DNA of 16,102 bases from Paracoccaceae bacterium (GCA_012036325.1 JAAUPC010000033.1:1-16102), one strand, 5' to 3'; positions 1-6,462 are shown, numbered from the stretch's first letter. The notes: generated by a model from the letters alone, not told the origin. Translations and numbers: made by a program.

Positions 1-135
1 GTCTCTCGCGAGGTGGCCGATCAACCGCGACTCCCATTCGGGCGTCGGTTGATCGTGGCGCGGCCAGTACGTCGTGTAGTTCCGCGACAGCAACAGATAC
101 GTCTTGTAGCCCTTCGAGATCAGGAACCAGTACAC
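1..135 (-). pseudogene. internal fragment of an unidentified protein
   Basis: The minus strand is open across this stretch and reads like real protein, with clustered aromatics: it contains VYWFLISKGYKTYLLL and then RNYTTYWPRHDQPTP. It runs off the left edge of the window, so the C-terminus is not visible. To the right the reading meets sequence that makes better sense on the opposite strand. I cannot name the family. The composition is plausible for a non-rhodobacterial bacterium, but that is inference. It has no functional link to the neighbouring pieces. It could also be chance openness in GC-rich DNA, though the aromatic-rich composition argues against this. Confidence 0.35.
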
Positions 136-136
136 C

Positions 137-306
137 GGCTTCGCGCAGACCACGACGACGCTCGGCCTCATCAACGGCCGGCCGAGCCAGACCCTGTCCG
201 ACCCCTTCCCGGCCAGTGTCAACCCGGTGATCGAGCCCTACGGCCAGGCCTACGGCCGCTACACCGCCCTGGGCAGCGCGGTGAGCCTCGACCAGTACCG
301 ACTGCG
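137..306 (+). pseudogene. fragment resembling an Oar-like TonB-dependent receptor
   Basis: The plus strand reads GRPSQTLSDPFPAS, then NPVIEPYGQAYGRYTALG and AVSLDQYRLRPP. This resembles the internal segment of large TonB-dependent, carboxypeptidase-regulatory-like outer-membrane receptors common in Acidobacteriota, where an NPFP-type motif is followed by a LGxAVSLDQY-type stretch. The match is from memory of the family pattern and is not tested. Neither a start nor a stop is present. The reading ends where a different frame becomes PPK2 sequence at about 301-307. It therefore looks like an internal piece of a gene more than 1,000 codons long, joined to foreign sequence on both sides. Confidence 0.4.
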
Positions 307-453
307 CCCCCCTGGTATATCGTTCCAGCCAATCGGAAATGGTACCGCAATCTCGTGGTCGCGGATCGCATCGTGAATGTATTGGAGGCCATGAAACTCA
401 AGACCCCTCCAGCACCGGACGGTGTGGATTTCGGTAAACTCAGAATCGTGTAG
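301..453 (+). pseudogene. C-terminal fragment of a PPK2-family polyphosphate kinase
   Basis: Frame 1 gives APPWYIVPANRKWYRNLVV, then ADRIVNVLEAMKLKTPP and a TAG stop at 451-453. The block PWYxVPAxxKWYRNLVV is characteristic of the C-terminus of PPK2-type polyphosphate:nucleotide phosphotransferases, which use polyphosphate to phosphorylate nucleotides. Only about 50 of the usual 230-300 residues are present. The Walker A and B motifs and lid that give catalysis lie further upstream and are absent. The 5' side is directly fused, in a different frame, to the receptor-like fragment. The piece is somewhat less GC-rich than its surroundings, which fits a different source. Confidence 0.7.
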
Positions 454-524
454 TGGGCGGCCAAGGCAGCGGGGGGCGGGTCAAGTGCCGTGATGGACGC
501 TCGGTCATGGGTAAGGTGTGAAGC

Positions 525-560
525 AAGGAGGAGTGTGGCAGGGGCGCCGCGCTCCTCCTT
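525..560. other. 9-bp inverted repeat (hairpin)
   Basis: AAGGAGGAG at 525-533 is complementary to CTCCTCCTT at 552-560, with an 18-base loop. It lies about 70 bases after the PPK2 stop codon and could be that gene's terminator, but no T-run follows the stem. It sits in a stretch (454-652) where I see no convincing complete gene. Confidence 0.4.
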
Positions 561-581
561 CCTATTACGGGGGACTGTTCC

Positions 582-652
582 ATGAACTGGATTGTGCTGA
601 CATGGTGCTGTCGGCTCCTGACCGGTGGTGTGCTTCTGGCCTCTGCCTTGCG
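582..652 (+). pseudogene. possible N-terminal fragment of a small membrane protein
   Basis: An ATG at 582 opens MNWIVLTWCCRLLTGG followed by VLLASALRGK, a hydrophobic stretch that resembles the first membrane segment of DoxX or MauE-type proteins (RLLxGGVxLxSxLxK). A GGGGGA stretch upstream could serve as ribosome-binding site. The frame then runs into a region that is ureF in another frame and stops after about 44 codons. If real, it is one more truncated piece in the left-end mosaic. The resemblance rests on about 25 residues, so this is a weak call. Confidence 0.2.
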
Positions 653-1084
653 GGGCAAGACTGCGCGGTGCTGGACGCGGTCGCCCGCGCGATGGCAGGC
701 ACGAAGGAACGGTTGAGTGAGACGGTGGAGCAAGGCGCTGCCTTTTCTCGCACCGTCTCGGCCCTGACCGGGCGCGATTTGGCCCCCTGCGCCCTGCCGG
801 TGGCGGTGGGCGAGGCGGCAGCCGGTCTTGACCTTGACGCCGGAGAGGTGGTGGCGATCTACCTGCATGCCTTTGCAGCAAACCTTGTCGCCTGCGCCAC
901 CCGCTTTGCGCCCTTGGGCCAGACCGAGGGGCAGGCACTGCTCGCCGGTCTGCATCCGGTGATCCACGCGGTCGCAGCGGCAGCGGTGACTGCCGAGGTG
1001 GAGGGGATCGGGACGGCGGCCTTCGGGGCCGAGATGGCCGCAATGCGGCATGAAGAGTTGGATGTGAGGATCTTCAAGACATGA
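653..1084 (+). CDS. ureF: urease accessory protein UreF, 5'-truncated
   Basis: UreF works with UreD/UreH and UreG to insert nickel into apo-urease and acts on UreG GTPase activity. This piece carries the conserved C-terminal two-thirds of the family: GTKERLSETVEQGAAF, ALPVAVGEAA, YLHAFAANLV, PLGQTEGQALLAGLHP and the terminal AAMRHEELDVRIFKT. About 143 residues are recognisable against a usual 210-230. The N-terminal part, normally including a PxGxFxxSxGLE-type motif, is missing. The sequence upstream of 653 has no UreF similarity in any frame that I can see. The stop overlaps the ureG start by 4 bases (ATGA at 1081-1084), showing translational coupling. Missing ureE, ureABC and ureD would be expected further left in the true genome. 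The truncation matches the left-end mosaic and may be an assembly artefact. Confidence 0.85.
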   Translation, partial: GQDCAVLDAVARAMAGTKERLSETVEQGAAFSRTVSALTGRDLAPCALPVAVGEAAAGLDLDAGEVVAIYLHAFAANLVACATRFAPLGQTEGQALLAGLHPVIHAVAAAAVTAEVEGIGTAAFGAEMAAMRHEELDVRIFKT

Positions 1085-1698
1085 AAAACGGGCCGTTGAA
1101 AGTGGGGATCGGCGGGCCGGTCGGCGTGGGCAAGACCAGCCTGACCGAGGCCCTTTGCCGCGCGCTGGCGGGGCGGTGTTCGATGGCGGTGATCACCAAC
1201 GATATCTACACCCGTGAGGATGCCGAATATCTGATGCGGGCGCAGGTGCTGCCGCTCGATCGGATCCGGGGGGTGGAGACCGGGGGCTGCCCCCACACCG
1301 CCATCCGCGAGGATGCCAGCATCAACCTGGCCGCCGTGGCTGACCTGCGCTTGCAGCACCCCGATCTGGACCTGATCCTGATTGAGTCCGGGGGGGACAA
1401 TCTGGCGGCGACATTCAGCCCGGAACTGGCCGATCTGTCGATCTATGTGATCGACACGGCGGCGGGGCAGGATATCCCCCGGAAGCGGGGGCCGGGGGTG
1501 ACGCGGTCGGACCTTCTGGTCGTCAACAAGACCGACCTTGCCCCGCATGTGGGGGTGGACCTTGACCTTCTGGAAGCCGACACCCGCCGGGCCCGGGCCG
1601 GGCGGCCCTATGTGATGGCCCGGGTGCGGCAGGGGGTGGGGGTCGCCGAAGTGGTGGCCTTTCTGGAGACGGAAGGCGGGCTGGCCTTGCGGGGCTGA
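1081..1698 (+). CDS. ureG: urease accessory GTPase UreG
   Basis: A SIMIBI-class GTPase of 205 residues, the normal length for UreG. It hydrolyses GTP to drive nickel delivery to urease in complex with UreD/H and UreF in the cytoplasm. Visible motifs are the P-loop GGPVGVGKTS (residues 11-20), the nickel-binding CPH (70-72), the switch segment ESGGDN (101-106) and the base-recognition NKTD (148-151). All key residues are present, so the protein looks functional. The ATG overlaps the ureF stop. It is the last gene of what was probably a urease operon, and an inverted repeat follows at 1718-1756. It runs convergently towards the photosynthesis genes. Confidence 0.97.
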   Translation: MKNGPLKVGIGGPVGVGKTSLTEALCRALAGRCSMAVITNDIYTREDAEYLMRAQVLPLDRIRGVETGGCPHTAIREDASINLAAVADLRLQHPDLDLILIESGGDNLAATFSPELADLSIYVIDTAAGQDIPRKRGPGVTRSDLLVVNKTDLAPHVGVDLDLLEADTRRARAGRPYVMARVRQGVGVAEVVAFLETEGGLALRG

Positions 1699-1705
1699 CG
1701 GGGCA

Positions 1706-1756
1706 TGTCCAGCGTGGACAGGCAAGCTGGCCTAGCAAAAACAAGGGCTTGCCTGT
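1706..1756. promoter_or_regulatory. two overlapping inverted repeats downstream of ureG
   Basis: TGTCCA-GCG-TGGACA at 1706-1720 is a perfect 6+6 palindrome with a 3-base centre. ACAGGCAAGC at 1718-1727 pairs perfectly with GCTTGCCTGT at 1747-1756 (10 bp, 19-base loop). The two share the ACA at 1718-1720, so both stems cannot form fully together. Its position just after ureG and about 90 bases before the next gene allows either a terminator for the urease operon or an operator or leader for the membrane-protein gene. No clear T-run follows the long stem, so a simple intrinsic terminator is not certain. Confidence 0.5.
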
Positions 1757-1846
1757 GTGCGCTAAGGATGTGTTAAGGTTTTGTCAGCATGACCCTTTCG
1801 GGTAATCTTGTTGCTGCAGACTTCGCCTGGTCATAGGAGGGTGGTA

Positions 1847-2350
1847 ATGAGCCGGGAGATCGGTCTGGCACTGCAGGCCTGGGGGGTGGGGTTGCTGACC
1901 TCGGCGCTGGTCGTCCTGCCCGGGGTGACGGTGCTGGATGGCATCTTCACCGACCCTTTCTTCGAGACAGTGTTGCCGCGCATCCTGGCCTTCTTCGGGA
2001 TGATGCTGCCGGGCCTGCTGATGACCTTTACCATCGGCATCGTGCTGTCCCTGCCGTTCTTTCTTTTGGGGCTGCTGACGGCCCTGACGTTTCGACGGCA
2101 GATCGCCCGGCATCCGCTGGTCTTTGCCACGCTTGCGCCGTTGGTCACTGTCATCCTTGTCGCCGCAGTGACAGTGCTCACACGCGACCCCGCGCCGCAG
2201 GACTTGCAGGAAGTAGTGCGGGCCGTGTCGGTGGTTGCGATGCGCGGCGACAGCTGGATCTTTGCCTTGCCCGTGGCGGCAGGAAGCTTTTTCTTCTGTG
2301 TAAGTCTGGCGCGTCTGGCGCGTTCGGAGGATCACGCGAAGGGGGCGTGA
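1847..2350 (+). CDS. hypothetical integral membrane protein
   Basis: I do not recognise this family. The ATG at 1847 is chosen because AGGAGGG sits 6-10 bases upstream. An ATG-less extension to 1808 lacks such a site. The 167-residue product is very hydrophobic, with four or five predicted membrane segments at roughly 10-30, 43-83 (long, probably two passes), 90-112 and 137-156, separated by short basic or acidic turns such as RRQIARH. No cysteine pairs, catalytic motifs or signal cleavage site are evident. The tail (ARSEDHAKGA) is short and polar, probably cytoplasmic. It stands alone on the plus strand between ureG and the convergent cycA, 148 bases after ureG, so it probably has its own promoter. 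Codon use looks like that of its neighbours. Confidence 0.8.
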   Translation: MSREIGLALQAWGVGLLTSALVVLPGVTVLDGIFTDPFFETVLPRILAFFGMMLPGLLMTFTIGIVLSLPFFLLGLLTALTFRRQIARHPLVFATLAPLVTVILVAAVTVLTRDPAPQDLQEVVRAVSVVAMRGDSWIFALPVAAGSFFFCVSLARLARSEDHAKGA

Positions 2351-2590
2351 ACTTTTTGGATGGGGGGCCCGGTCCCACGGTTGCCAAATTGAGCGCGTTC
2401 CGCGCGTTTCTTCTTGAGCAGCCTCTGGCCTGCGGCCAACCGGCTGCGCGCGGCGGGAGTTATCCACCCCGCACCCCCGGAGGATACTTGCGCCAGTATG
2501 AAAGCCTTCAGGGGCCGGAGCGCTGCTGGCGCGATATGCGTGAAGCGACCGGGGAGGGAAGCAGGATGCTGCGACCCTGCCGACACCGCA
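2351..2590. other. convergent intergenic region without a recognised gene
   Basis: Together with the cycA terminator this separates the convergent membrane-protein and cycA genes by 314 bases. A short stem GCGCG (2393-2397) / CGCGC (2401-2405) followed by GTTTCTTCTT could be a weak terminator for the plus-strand gene. Around 2473-2504 the sequence CCCCCGGAGGATACTTGCG may be a degenerate copy of the GGGATATTTTT-type element described elsewhere in this window. Small open frames here have no protein-like composition. I see no RNA gene. Confidence 0.4.
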
Positions 2591-2623
2591 AATAGAAAAC
2601 CCCCGGCCCTTTTGGGGCCGGGG
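2591..2623 (-). terminator. intrinsic terminator of the cycA end of the photosynthesis operon
   Basis: CCCCGGCCC at 2601-2609 pairs perfectly with GGGCCGGGG at 2615-2623 around a TTTTG loop. In the minus-strand direction the stem is followed immediately by GTTTTCTATTT, the expected U-rich tail. It lies about 40 bases beyond the cycA stop. This is a textbook rho-independent terminator closing the puhE-hemA-cycA transcript. Confidence 0.88.
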
Positions 2624-2664
2624 ATGACTAAGTTGGACCCCAAGGTCCAGATCCGTTGTCCGGA

Positions 2665-3147
2665 TCAGTTGGTCGCGGGTGCGGCTTCGGTGGCGGCACC
2701 TTCCGCCGGAGCGGCAGCGGCATCAGCGGCGGCAGGCGAGAGCGAGGCGATAAAAGCCCAGAGGTTGGCGGCATCTTCAGGCTTCTTCAGCTTGAACGCC
2801 ATCTTCGACTTGGCCTTGTCGTCGCCAAGCTTGGCCTTCAGATACTTCGCTGGGTCCTGAACGTATTCGACGAAGTTGGCTTCGTCCCAGGCCTGACCGG
2901 TGGCACCCAGGGCCACGATGGATTCGCCGTACTTGAACTCAGGATAGGTGCCAAGCGTGCGGCCCGGCAGGCCGTAGAGGTTCGGGCCGGTCTTGGCGTT
3001 CTTGCCGGCAAGCACCTCACCTGCTTCGTTCTGGACGACATGGCAGGTCTGGCACTGGTTGAAGACTTTGGCCCCGGCTTCGATGTCTTGCGCGAAAGCT
3101 GGCGCTGCAAGGCTGGCAAGGGCAAGGGCGGTAAGGGTAAGACGCAT
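2665..3147 (-). CDS. cycA: cytochrome c2, periplasmic
   Basis: This soluble c-type cytochrome shuttles electrons in the periplasm from the cytochrome bc1 complex to the photo-oxidised reaction centre. The 160-residue precursor has a signal peptide (MRLTLTALALASLAAPAFA, cleavage probably after residue 19), the haem-binding CQTCH at 32-36, the cytochrome c2 block AKTGPNLYGLPGRT, and the probable axial Met116 in KSKMAFKLKK. The ATG at 3147 follows AGGA at a good distance. Compared with R. sphaeroides cytochrome c2 it carries an extra Ala/Pro/Glu-rich C-terminal tail of about 24 residues after the last helix. It follows hemA by 75 bases on the same strand, an order I recall from other Rhodobacterales photosynthesis clusters. 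An isocytochrome c2 is a possible alternative name. Confidence 0.92.
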   Translation of the reverse strand: MRLTLTALALASLAAPAFAQDIEAGAKVFNQCQTCHVVQNEAGEVLAGKNAKTGPNLYGLPGRTLGTYPEFKYGESIVALGATGQAWDEANFVEYVQDPAKYLKAKLGDDKAKSKMAFKLKKPEDAANLWAFIASLSPAAADAAAAPAEGAATEAAPATN

Positions 3148-3222
3148 GGAATCCTCCGGGGTTTCTCTGGCCGTGTATACTGTTGTCCACGGGGCGTTTG
3201 GCAATACCCCGCTTGTGCAAAT

Positions 3223-4431
3223 TCACGCGACTGCGTGGGAAATCGCGCAGCGGCTCCATAGAGAATGGAGTGCGGAGACCAGTTTTTCAATGTCAGCTTC
3301 GGTGTGATGCGGGCCGGGGGTCAGGCGCAGACGCTCGGTCCCCTTGGGCACGGTGGGGTAGTTGATCGGCTGGACGTAGATGCCCCAGTCCTCCATCAGG
3401 ATGTCCGAAATCATCCGGCATTTGACCGGATCGCCGATCATCACCGGGATGATATGGCTGTCATTGGCCATGTGCGGGATGCCCGCGCGGTCCAGCTTGC
3501 GGCGGAGAAGGGCAACATTGGCCTTTTGCGCGGCGCGTTCGGTGGCGCTGACCTTCAGATGCCGGATCGAGGCGGTGGCGGCGGCGGCCACCGAAGGCGG
3601 GATTGCGGTGGTGAAGATGAAGCCGGAGGCGAAGCTGCGGATAAAGTCGACAAGCGCAGTGGAGCCGGTGATGTAGCCGCCCATGCAGCCGAAGGCCTTG
3701 CCCAGCGTGCCTTCGATCACGTCGATCCGGTGGGCCAAGCCGCGCTCTTCTGTCACACCGCCGCCGCGCGGGCCGTACATGCCGACGGCGTGCACTTCGT
3801 CGATGTAGGAGAGGGCGCCATGGGCTTCGCAAACCTCGACAATCTCACGGATCGGGGCGATGTCGCCGTCCATCGAATAGACGGATTCGAAGGCCACGAT
3901 TTTTGGCCGGTCGCCGATGGAATGCAGCTTGCGGTCAAGGTCGCGCCAGTCGTTGTGCTTCCACAAGACCTTGTCGGCGCGGGAATGGCGGATGCCTTCG
4001 ATCATGCTGGCGTGGTTGCCTTCATCCGACAGGATCACGGCACCCGGGATGCGGGCGCCAAGGGTGGAGAGGGCGGCCCAGTTCGAGACATAGCCGGAGG
4101 TGAAGAGAAGCGCTGCGTCCTTGCCATGGAGGTCGGCCAATTCCGCCTCAAGCGCGCGGTGCTGGATCGTGTTGCCGCTGATGTTGCGGGTGCCGCCTGC
4201 GCCTGCGCCACAGGCCTGGGTGGTCTGGACCATGGCGGCGATCACATCCGCATGCTGGCCCATGCCGAGGTAGTCATTCGAGCACCAGACCGTGACTTCG
4301 TCCACCGTCTCGCCGTGCCGGTTGGCGCGGGGGAAAGCGCCGGTCTTGCGCTCGATATCGGCGAAGGTGCGGTAGTTGCCTTCGGTTTTCAGCGCGTCAA
4401 GCTGGCTTTGGAAGTGGCTGGCAAAGTCCAT
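3223..4431 (-). CDS. hemA: 5-aminolevulinate synthase
   Basis: This PLP enzyme condenses glycine with succinyl-CoA to form 5-aminolevulinate, the committed step of the C4 tetrapyrrole route in alphaproteobacteria. Counting from the ATG at 4431 the protein has 402 residues, the usual length. Visible features are VWCSNDYLGMGQH, the glycine-rich GAGAGGTRNISGNT, the PLP-contacting DEVH (211-214) and the Schiff-base lysine in EGTLGKAFG (Lys245). The C-terminal YPTVPKGTERLRLTPGPHH is typical of the family. A GTG at 4440 in the same frame would add three residues and overlap the puhE stop. ATG is preferred by homology with known HemA. Direct attachment to puhE means part of the precursor supply is co-transcribed with reaction-centre genes. 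A second isozyme (hemT) could exist elsewhere. Confidence 0.96.
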   Translation of the reverse strand: MDFASHFQSQLDALKTEGNYRTFADIERKTGAFPRANRHGETVDEVTVWCSNDYLGMGQHADVIAAMVQTTQACGAGAGGTRNISGNTIQHRALEAELADLHGKDAALLFTSGYVSNWAALSTLGARIPGAVILSDEGNHASMIEGIRHSRADKVLWKHNDWRDLDRKLHSIGDRPKIVAFESVYSMDGDIAPIREIVEVCEAHGALSYIDEVHAVGMYGPRGGGVTEERGLAHRIDVIEGTLGKAFGCMGGYITGSTALVDFIRSFASGFIFTTAIPPSVAAAATASIRHLKVSATERAAQKANVALLRRKLDRAGIPHMANDSHIIPVMIGDPVKCRMISDILMEDWGIYVQPINYPTVPKGTERLRLTPGPHHTEADIEKLVSALHSLWSRCAISHAVA

Positions 4432-4436
4432 GGGGG

Positions 4437-5258
4437 TCACTTTCTGGCAGTAAGACCGGGGTGAGCGGTCAGTTTGGGGTCATGGGCGGCGGGCACTTCG
4501 GGAAGCATCCAGCGCCAAAGCTTCTGGTCGGGCAGGGGCAGGACCATGAACCAGTGTTCAAGGAGTGCCAGCAGGGTCAGGGCGGCAAGGAGGACATGGC
4601 CAGCCTTTGCGGCGGGGGTCGGGGCGGCCATGGCGCGTTCAAGCCAGCAGGCGGCGGCGAAGGTCAGAAGGGTGACGGAGATCGGGAAAAGCCAGTTCAT
4701 CCGGGCGTGGCGGAAGTGGCTGGCAAGATGCGAGAGCGGGCGGGGCAGGAATTCCGTGTTGATCCGCGGCACGCCGAAGAAAAGGTTCAGCTTGGCCGAG
4801 GCGCGGGCGAAGAAAAGGACCGCGAAGGTGTAAAGGCCGAAGGGATTGGCGGCGTGCCAGGCTGCATATGCCAGAAGGGCAAGGGCGGCGATCAGCACCG
4901 CCTCATGCCAGAGGATGGTCAGGGTGGCCTGGGCGAAGCGGTCCCAGCCTTGGGCATTGGGCGTGGCGAGGGCGGTGTTCGGGCCGGTGATGATGCCGGA
5001 AAGGAACGCAAGCTCGATCCAGCCCCAAAGGCCAAGGGCGGAGAGGAAGGCCGCGTAGGTGGCAGGGGCGGTGGCATCGTCCAGCGTCACGCCAAGGCCG
5101 TAGATGCCTCCGACCAACAGGGGCAGGCCCCAAAGGACGGACATCAGATGCGCCGCCCCACCGGACCGGTCGGCATGGCGGACGCGCCAGAGGATCGCGC
5201 CAGTGGAGAACCACCAGACAAAAAGCGCCAGCAGGGCTGCGATCCAGGGATTGGTCAT
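4437..5258 (-). CDS. puhE: PuhE, photosynthetic complex assembly membrane protein
   Basis: PuhE is a conserved membrane protein of puh clusters. In Rhodobacter capsulatus it affects reaction-centre assembly and bacteriochlorophyll formation. The 273-residue product has about seven membrane segments (near 5-23, 36-57, 68-89, 117-136, 141-152, 186-205 and 218-240). It also has the family-typical NLFFGVPRINTEFLP (158-172) and ALLEHWFMVLP (231-241). The ATG at 5258 is chosen because the product then starts MTNPWIAALL, leading straight into the first membrane helix. An upstream GTG/ATG-type extension would be proline and arginine rich. The start codon is immediately preceded by a 10-bp hairpin that covers the likely ribosome-binding site. 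The stop lies a few bases from the hemA start. Confidence 0.93.
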   Translation of the reverse strand: MTNPWIAALLALFVWWFSTGAILWRVRHADRSGGAAHLMSVLWGLPLLVGGIYGLGVTLDDATAPATYAAFLSALGLWGWIELAFLSGIITGPNTALATPNAQGWDRFAQATLTILWHEAVLIAALALLAYAAWHAANPFGLYTFAVLFFARASAKLNLFFGVPRINTEFLPRPLSHLASHFRHARMNWLFPISVTLLTFAAACWLERAMAAPTPAAKAGHVLLAALTLLALLEHWFMVLPLPDQKLWRWMLPEVPAAHDPKLTAHPGLTARK

Positions 5259-5260
5259 GC

Positions 5261-5286
5261 GCGGCACCCCCCGAAAGGGGTGCCGC
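5261..5286 (-). promoter_or_regulatory. hairpin covering the puhE ribosome-binding region
   Basis: GCGGCACCCC (5261-5270) pairs perfectly with GGGGTGCCGC (5277-5286) around a 6-base loop. On the minus strand the structure ends two bases before the puhE ATG, and the only purine-rich stretch that could serve as Shine-Dalgarno (GGGGGGTGCC) is inside it. No U-run follows, so it is not a standard intrinsic terminator. It lies in the 97-base acsF-puhE gap. Likely roles, by inference, are RNA processing or stabilisation of the upstream mRNA, or damping of puhE translation. Confidence 0.7.
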
Positions 5287-5355
5287 ACCGGCGGGTGGGA
5301 CGCGCCCATCCCCCCCGCCTACCCGCTGCCGGAACAGCGGTATGGGACATCTCGG

Positions 5356-6462
5356 TCAATACGAAGGCTCCAGCCGCACCGAGGCGGGCAGGGCGTGGCG
5401 TTTGGCCGGAATGGTATAGAGGCTGGCGAAGGTCAGCGCCGCTTTCGCGCCTGCCGCCCAGCCTTTCAGCTTGCCCGCGATACCGCCCTGCCGTTTGGCC
5501 GCATCCATCGCCAGGAACGCGCGGTTCATGCGTTCCAGGTTCGGGATCCAGCGCGGGTGGTCGATGTCAAGTTCGATCGGGAAGATCTGGCGGGCGATGG
5601 TACTGGTCTTGCGGAACACCTCCTGGTCGTACCAGCTGATCTCCACGCCAAGGGCCTTGTGAAACTCAGGTCTCGCATGGTCGCGGACCCACATGGTGGA
5701 ATAGACGGCAGTCAGGAAGAACTTGATCCAGAGCTTGTTGGTGAAGCTTTCGGTCAGCTTCGGATCGGTCTTCATCAGAAGGGCAAAAGCCTCGCCATGG
5801 CTGAACTCATCGTTGCACCATTCGCGGAACCACTTGAAGATCGGGTGGAACCGCTGATCCGGATTCGCCTCAAGGTGGCGGAAGATCGTGATGTAGCGGG
5901 CGTAGCCGATTTTTTCCGAGAGATACGTTGCGTAGTAGATGAACTTTGGCCGGAAGTAGGTGTACTTCTTCGCCTTCGTCAGGAAGCCAAGGTTCACCGC
6001 CACCCCCGCTTCACGCAGGGCGTCGTTGATGAAGCCTGCATGCCGCGCTTCATCCCGGGCCATGTAGTTGAAAAGCTCGCAAATGTCGGCATTGGTGCCG
6101 CGGCGCTTCATTTCCTTGTAAAGGACACAGCCCGAGAATTCGGCCGTGCAGGACGAGACCAGAAAGTCGATGAATTCGCGCTTCAAGGGCGGATACATGC
6201 CGTCCCAGTCCACCGCGTCCCAGGCGTCAGTCTTCTTGAAATGGCCCTTGTTCGGGTCCGATTTCATCTGGGCGATCAGCTTGTCCCATTCCGCGCGCAC
6301 TGGCGTCACGTCGATCTTGTCCATCTCGTCAAAATCGGTGGTGTAGAAGCGCGGGTTCAGAAGCGTGGTTTCCGTGGCCATCGCCTGGGTGTCCATCGGC
6401 GCCATCCCGGCGGCGACTTCGGCGCCAGAGTCGGGGTAAAGGTCCATGGGCGTTATGTTCAT
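5356..6462 (-). CDS. acsF: aerobic Mg-protoporphyrin IX monomethyl ester cyclase, diiron subunit
   Basis: AcsF forms the isocyclic ring E of (bacterio)chlorophyll in an oxygen-dependent, six-electron reaction, giving divinyl protochlorophyllide. The 368-residue protein carries the diiron ligands expected of this ferritin-like family: Glu in TAEFSG (108), EARH (138-141) and EFSH (219-222). Other family blocks are LLNPRFYTTDFDEMD near the N-terminus and YSTMWVRDHARPEFHKALG towards the C-terminus. Its ATG overlaps the bciE stop by 4 bases, so the two cyclase proteins are translationally coupled. The alternative oxygen-independent BchE cyclase is not in this window. The presence of AcsF indicates that bacteriochlorophyll can be made under aerobic or micro-oxic conditions. 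Confidence 0.97.
   Translation of the reverse strand: MNITPMDLYPDSGAEVAAGMAPMDTQAMATETTLLNPRFYTTDFDEMDKIDVTPVRAEWDKLIAQMKSDPNKGHFKKTDAWDAVDWDGMYPPLKREFIDFLVSSCTAEFSGCVLYKEMKRRGTNADICELFNYMARDEARHAGFINDALREAGVAVNLGFLTKAKKYTYFRPKFIYYATYLSEKIGYARYITIFRHLEANPDQRFHPIFKWFREWCNDEFSHGEAFALLMKTDPKLTESFTNKLWIKFFLTAVYSTMWVRDHARPEFHKALGVEISWYDQEVFRKTSTIARQIFPIELDIDHPRWIPNLERMNRAFLAMDAAKRQGGIAGKLKGWAAGAKAALTFASLYTIPAKRHALPASVRLEPSY

Noticed and set aside
219..1051. Minus-strand open frames opposite ureF and the PPK2 fragment
   Set aside because: They are Arg/Pro/Ser-rich with no recognisable motif, and the opposite strand carries clear UreF and PPK2 sequence.
1706..1720. PpsR/CrtJ repressor site
   Set aside because: The motif expected is TGT-N12-ACA. 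Here the spacing is N9, and the site is not upstream of a photosynthesis gene.
2460..2590. Small RNA or tRNA in the convergent gap
   Set aside because: Only short imperfect stems are present, with no cloverleaf, no T-loop-like sequence and no promoter or terminator pair.
2347..2595. Plus-strand frame starting GTG that overlaps the membrane-protein stop by 4 bases
   Set aside because: The overlap suggests coupling, but the 82-residue product is Gly/Arg/Pro-rich with no fold-like pattern, and it ends in the cycA terminator region.
4432..4440. GTG at 4440 as the hemA start
   Set aside because: It would overlap the puhE stop by a few bases and is possible, but the ATG at 4431 gives the N-terminus expected for the family.
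3265..4464. Long plus-strand open frame (399 codons) opposite hemA
   Set aside because: Shadow of the hemA codon pattern, with no ribosome-binding site and no protein-like motif. hemA on the other strand is unmistakable.
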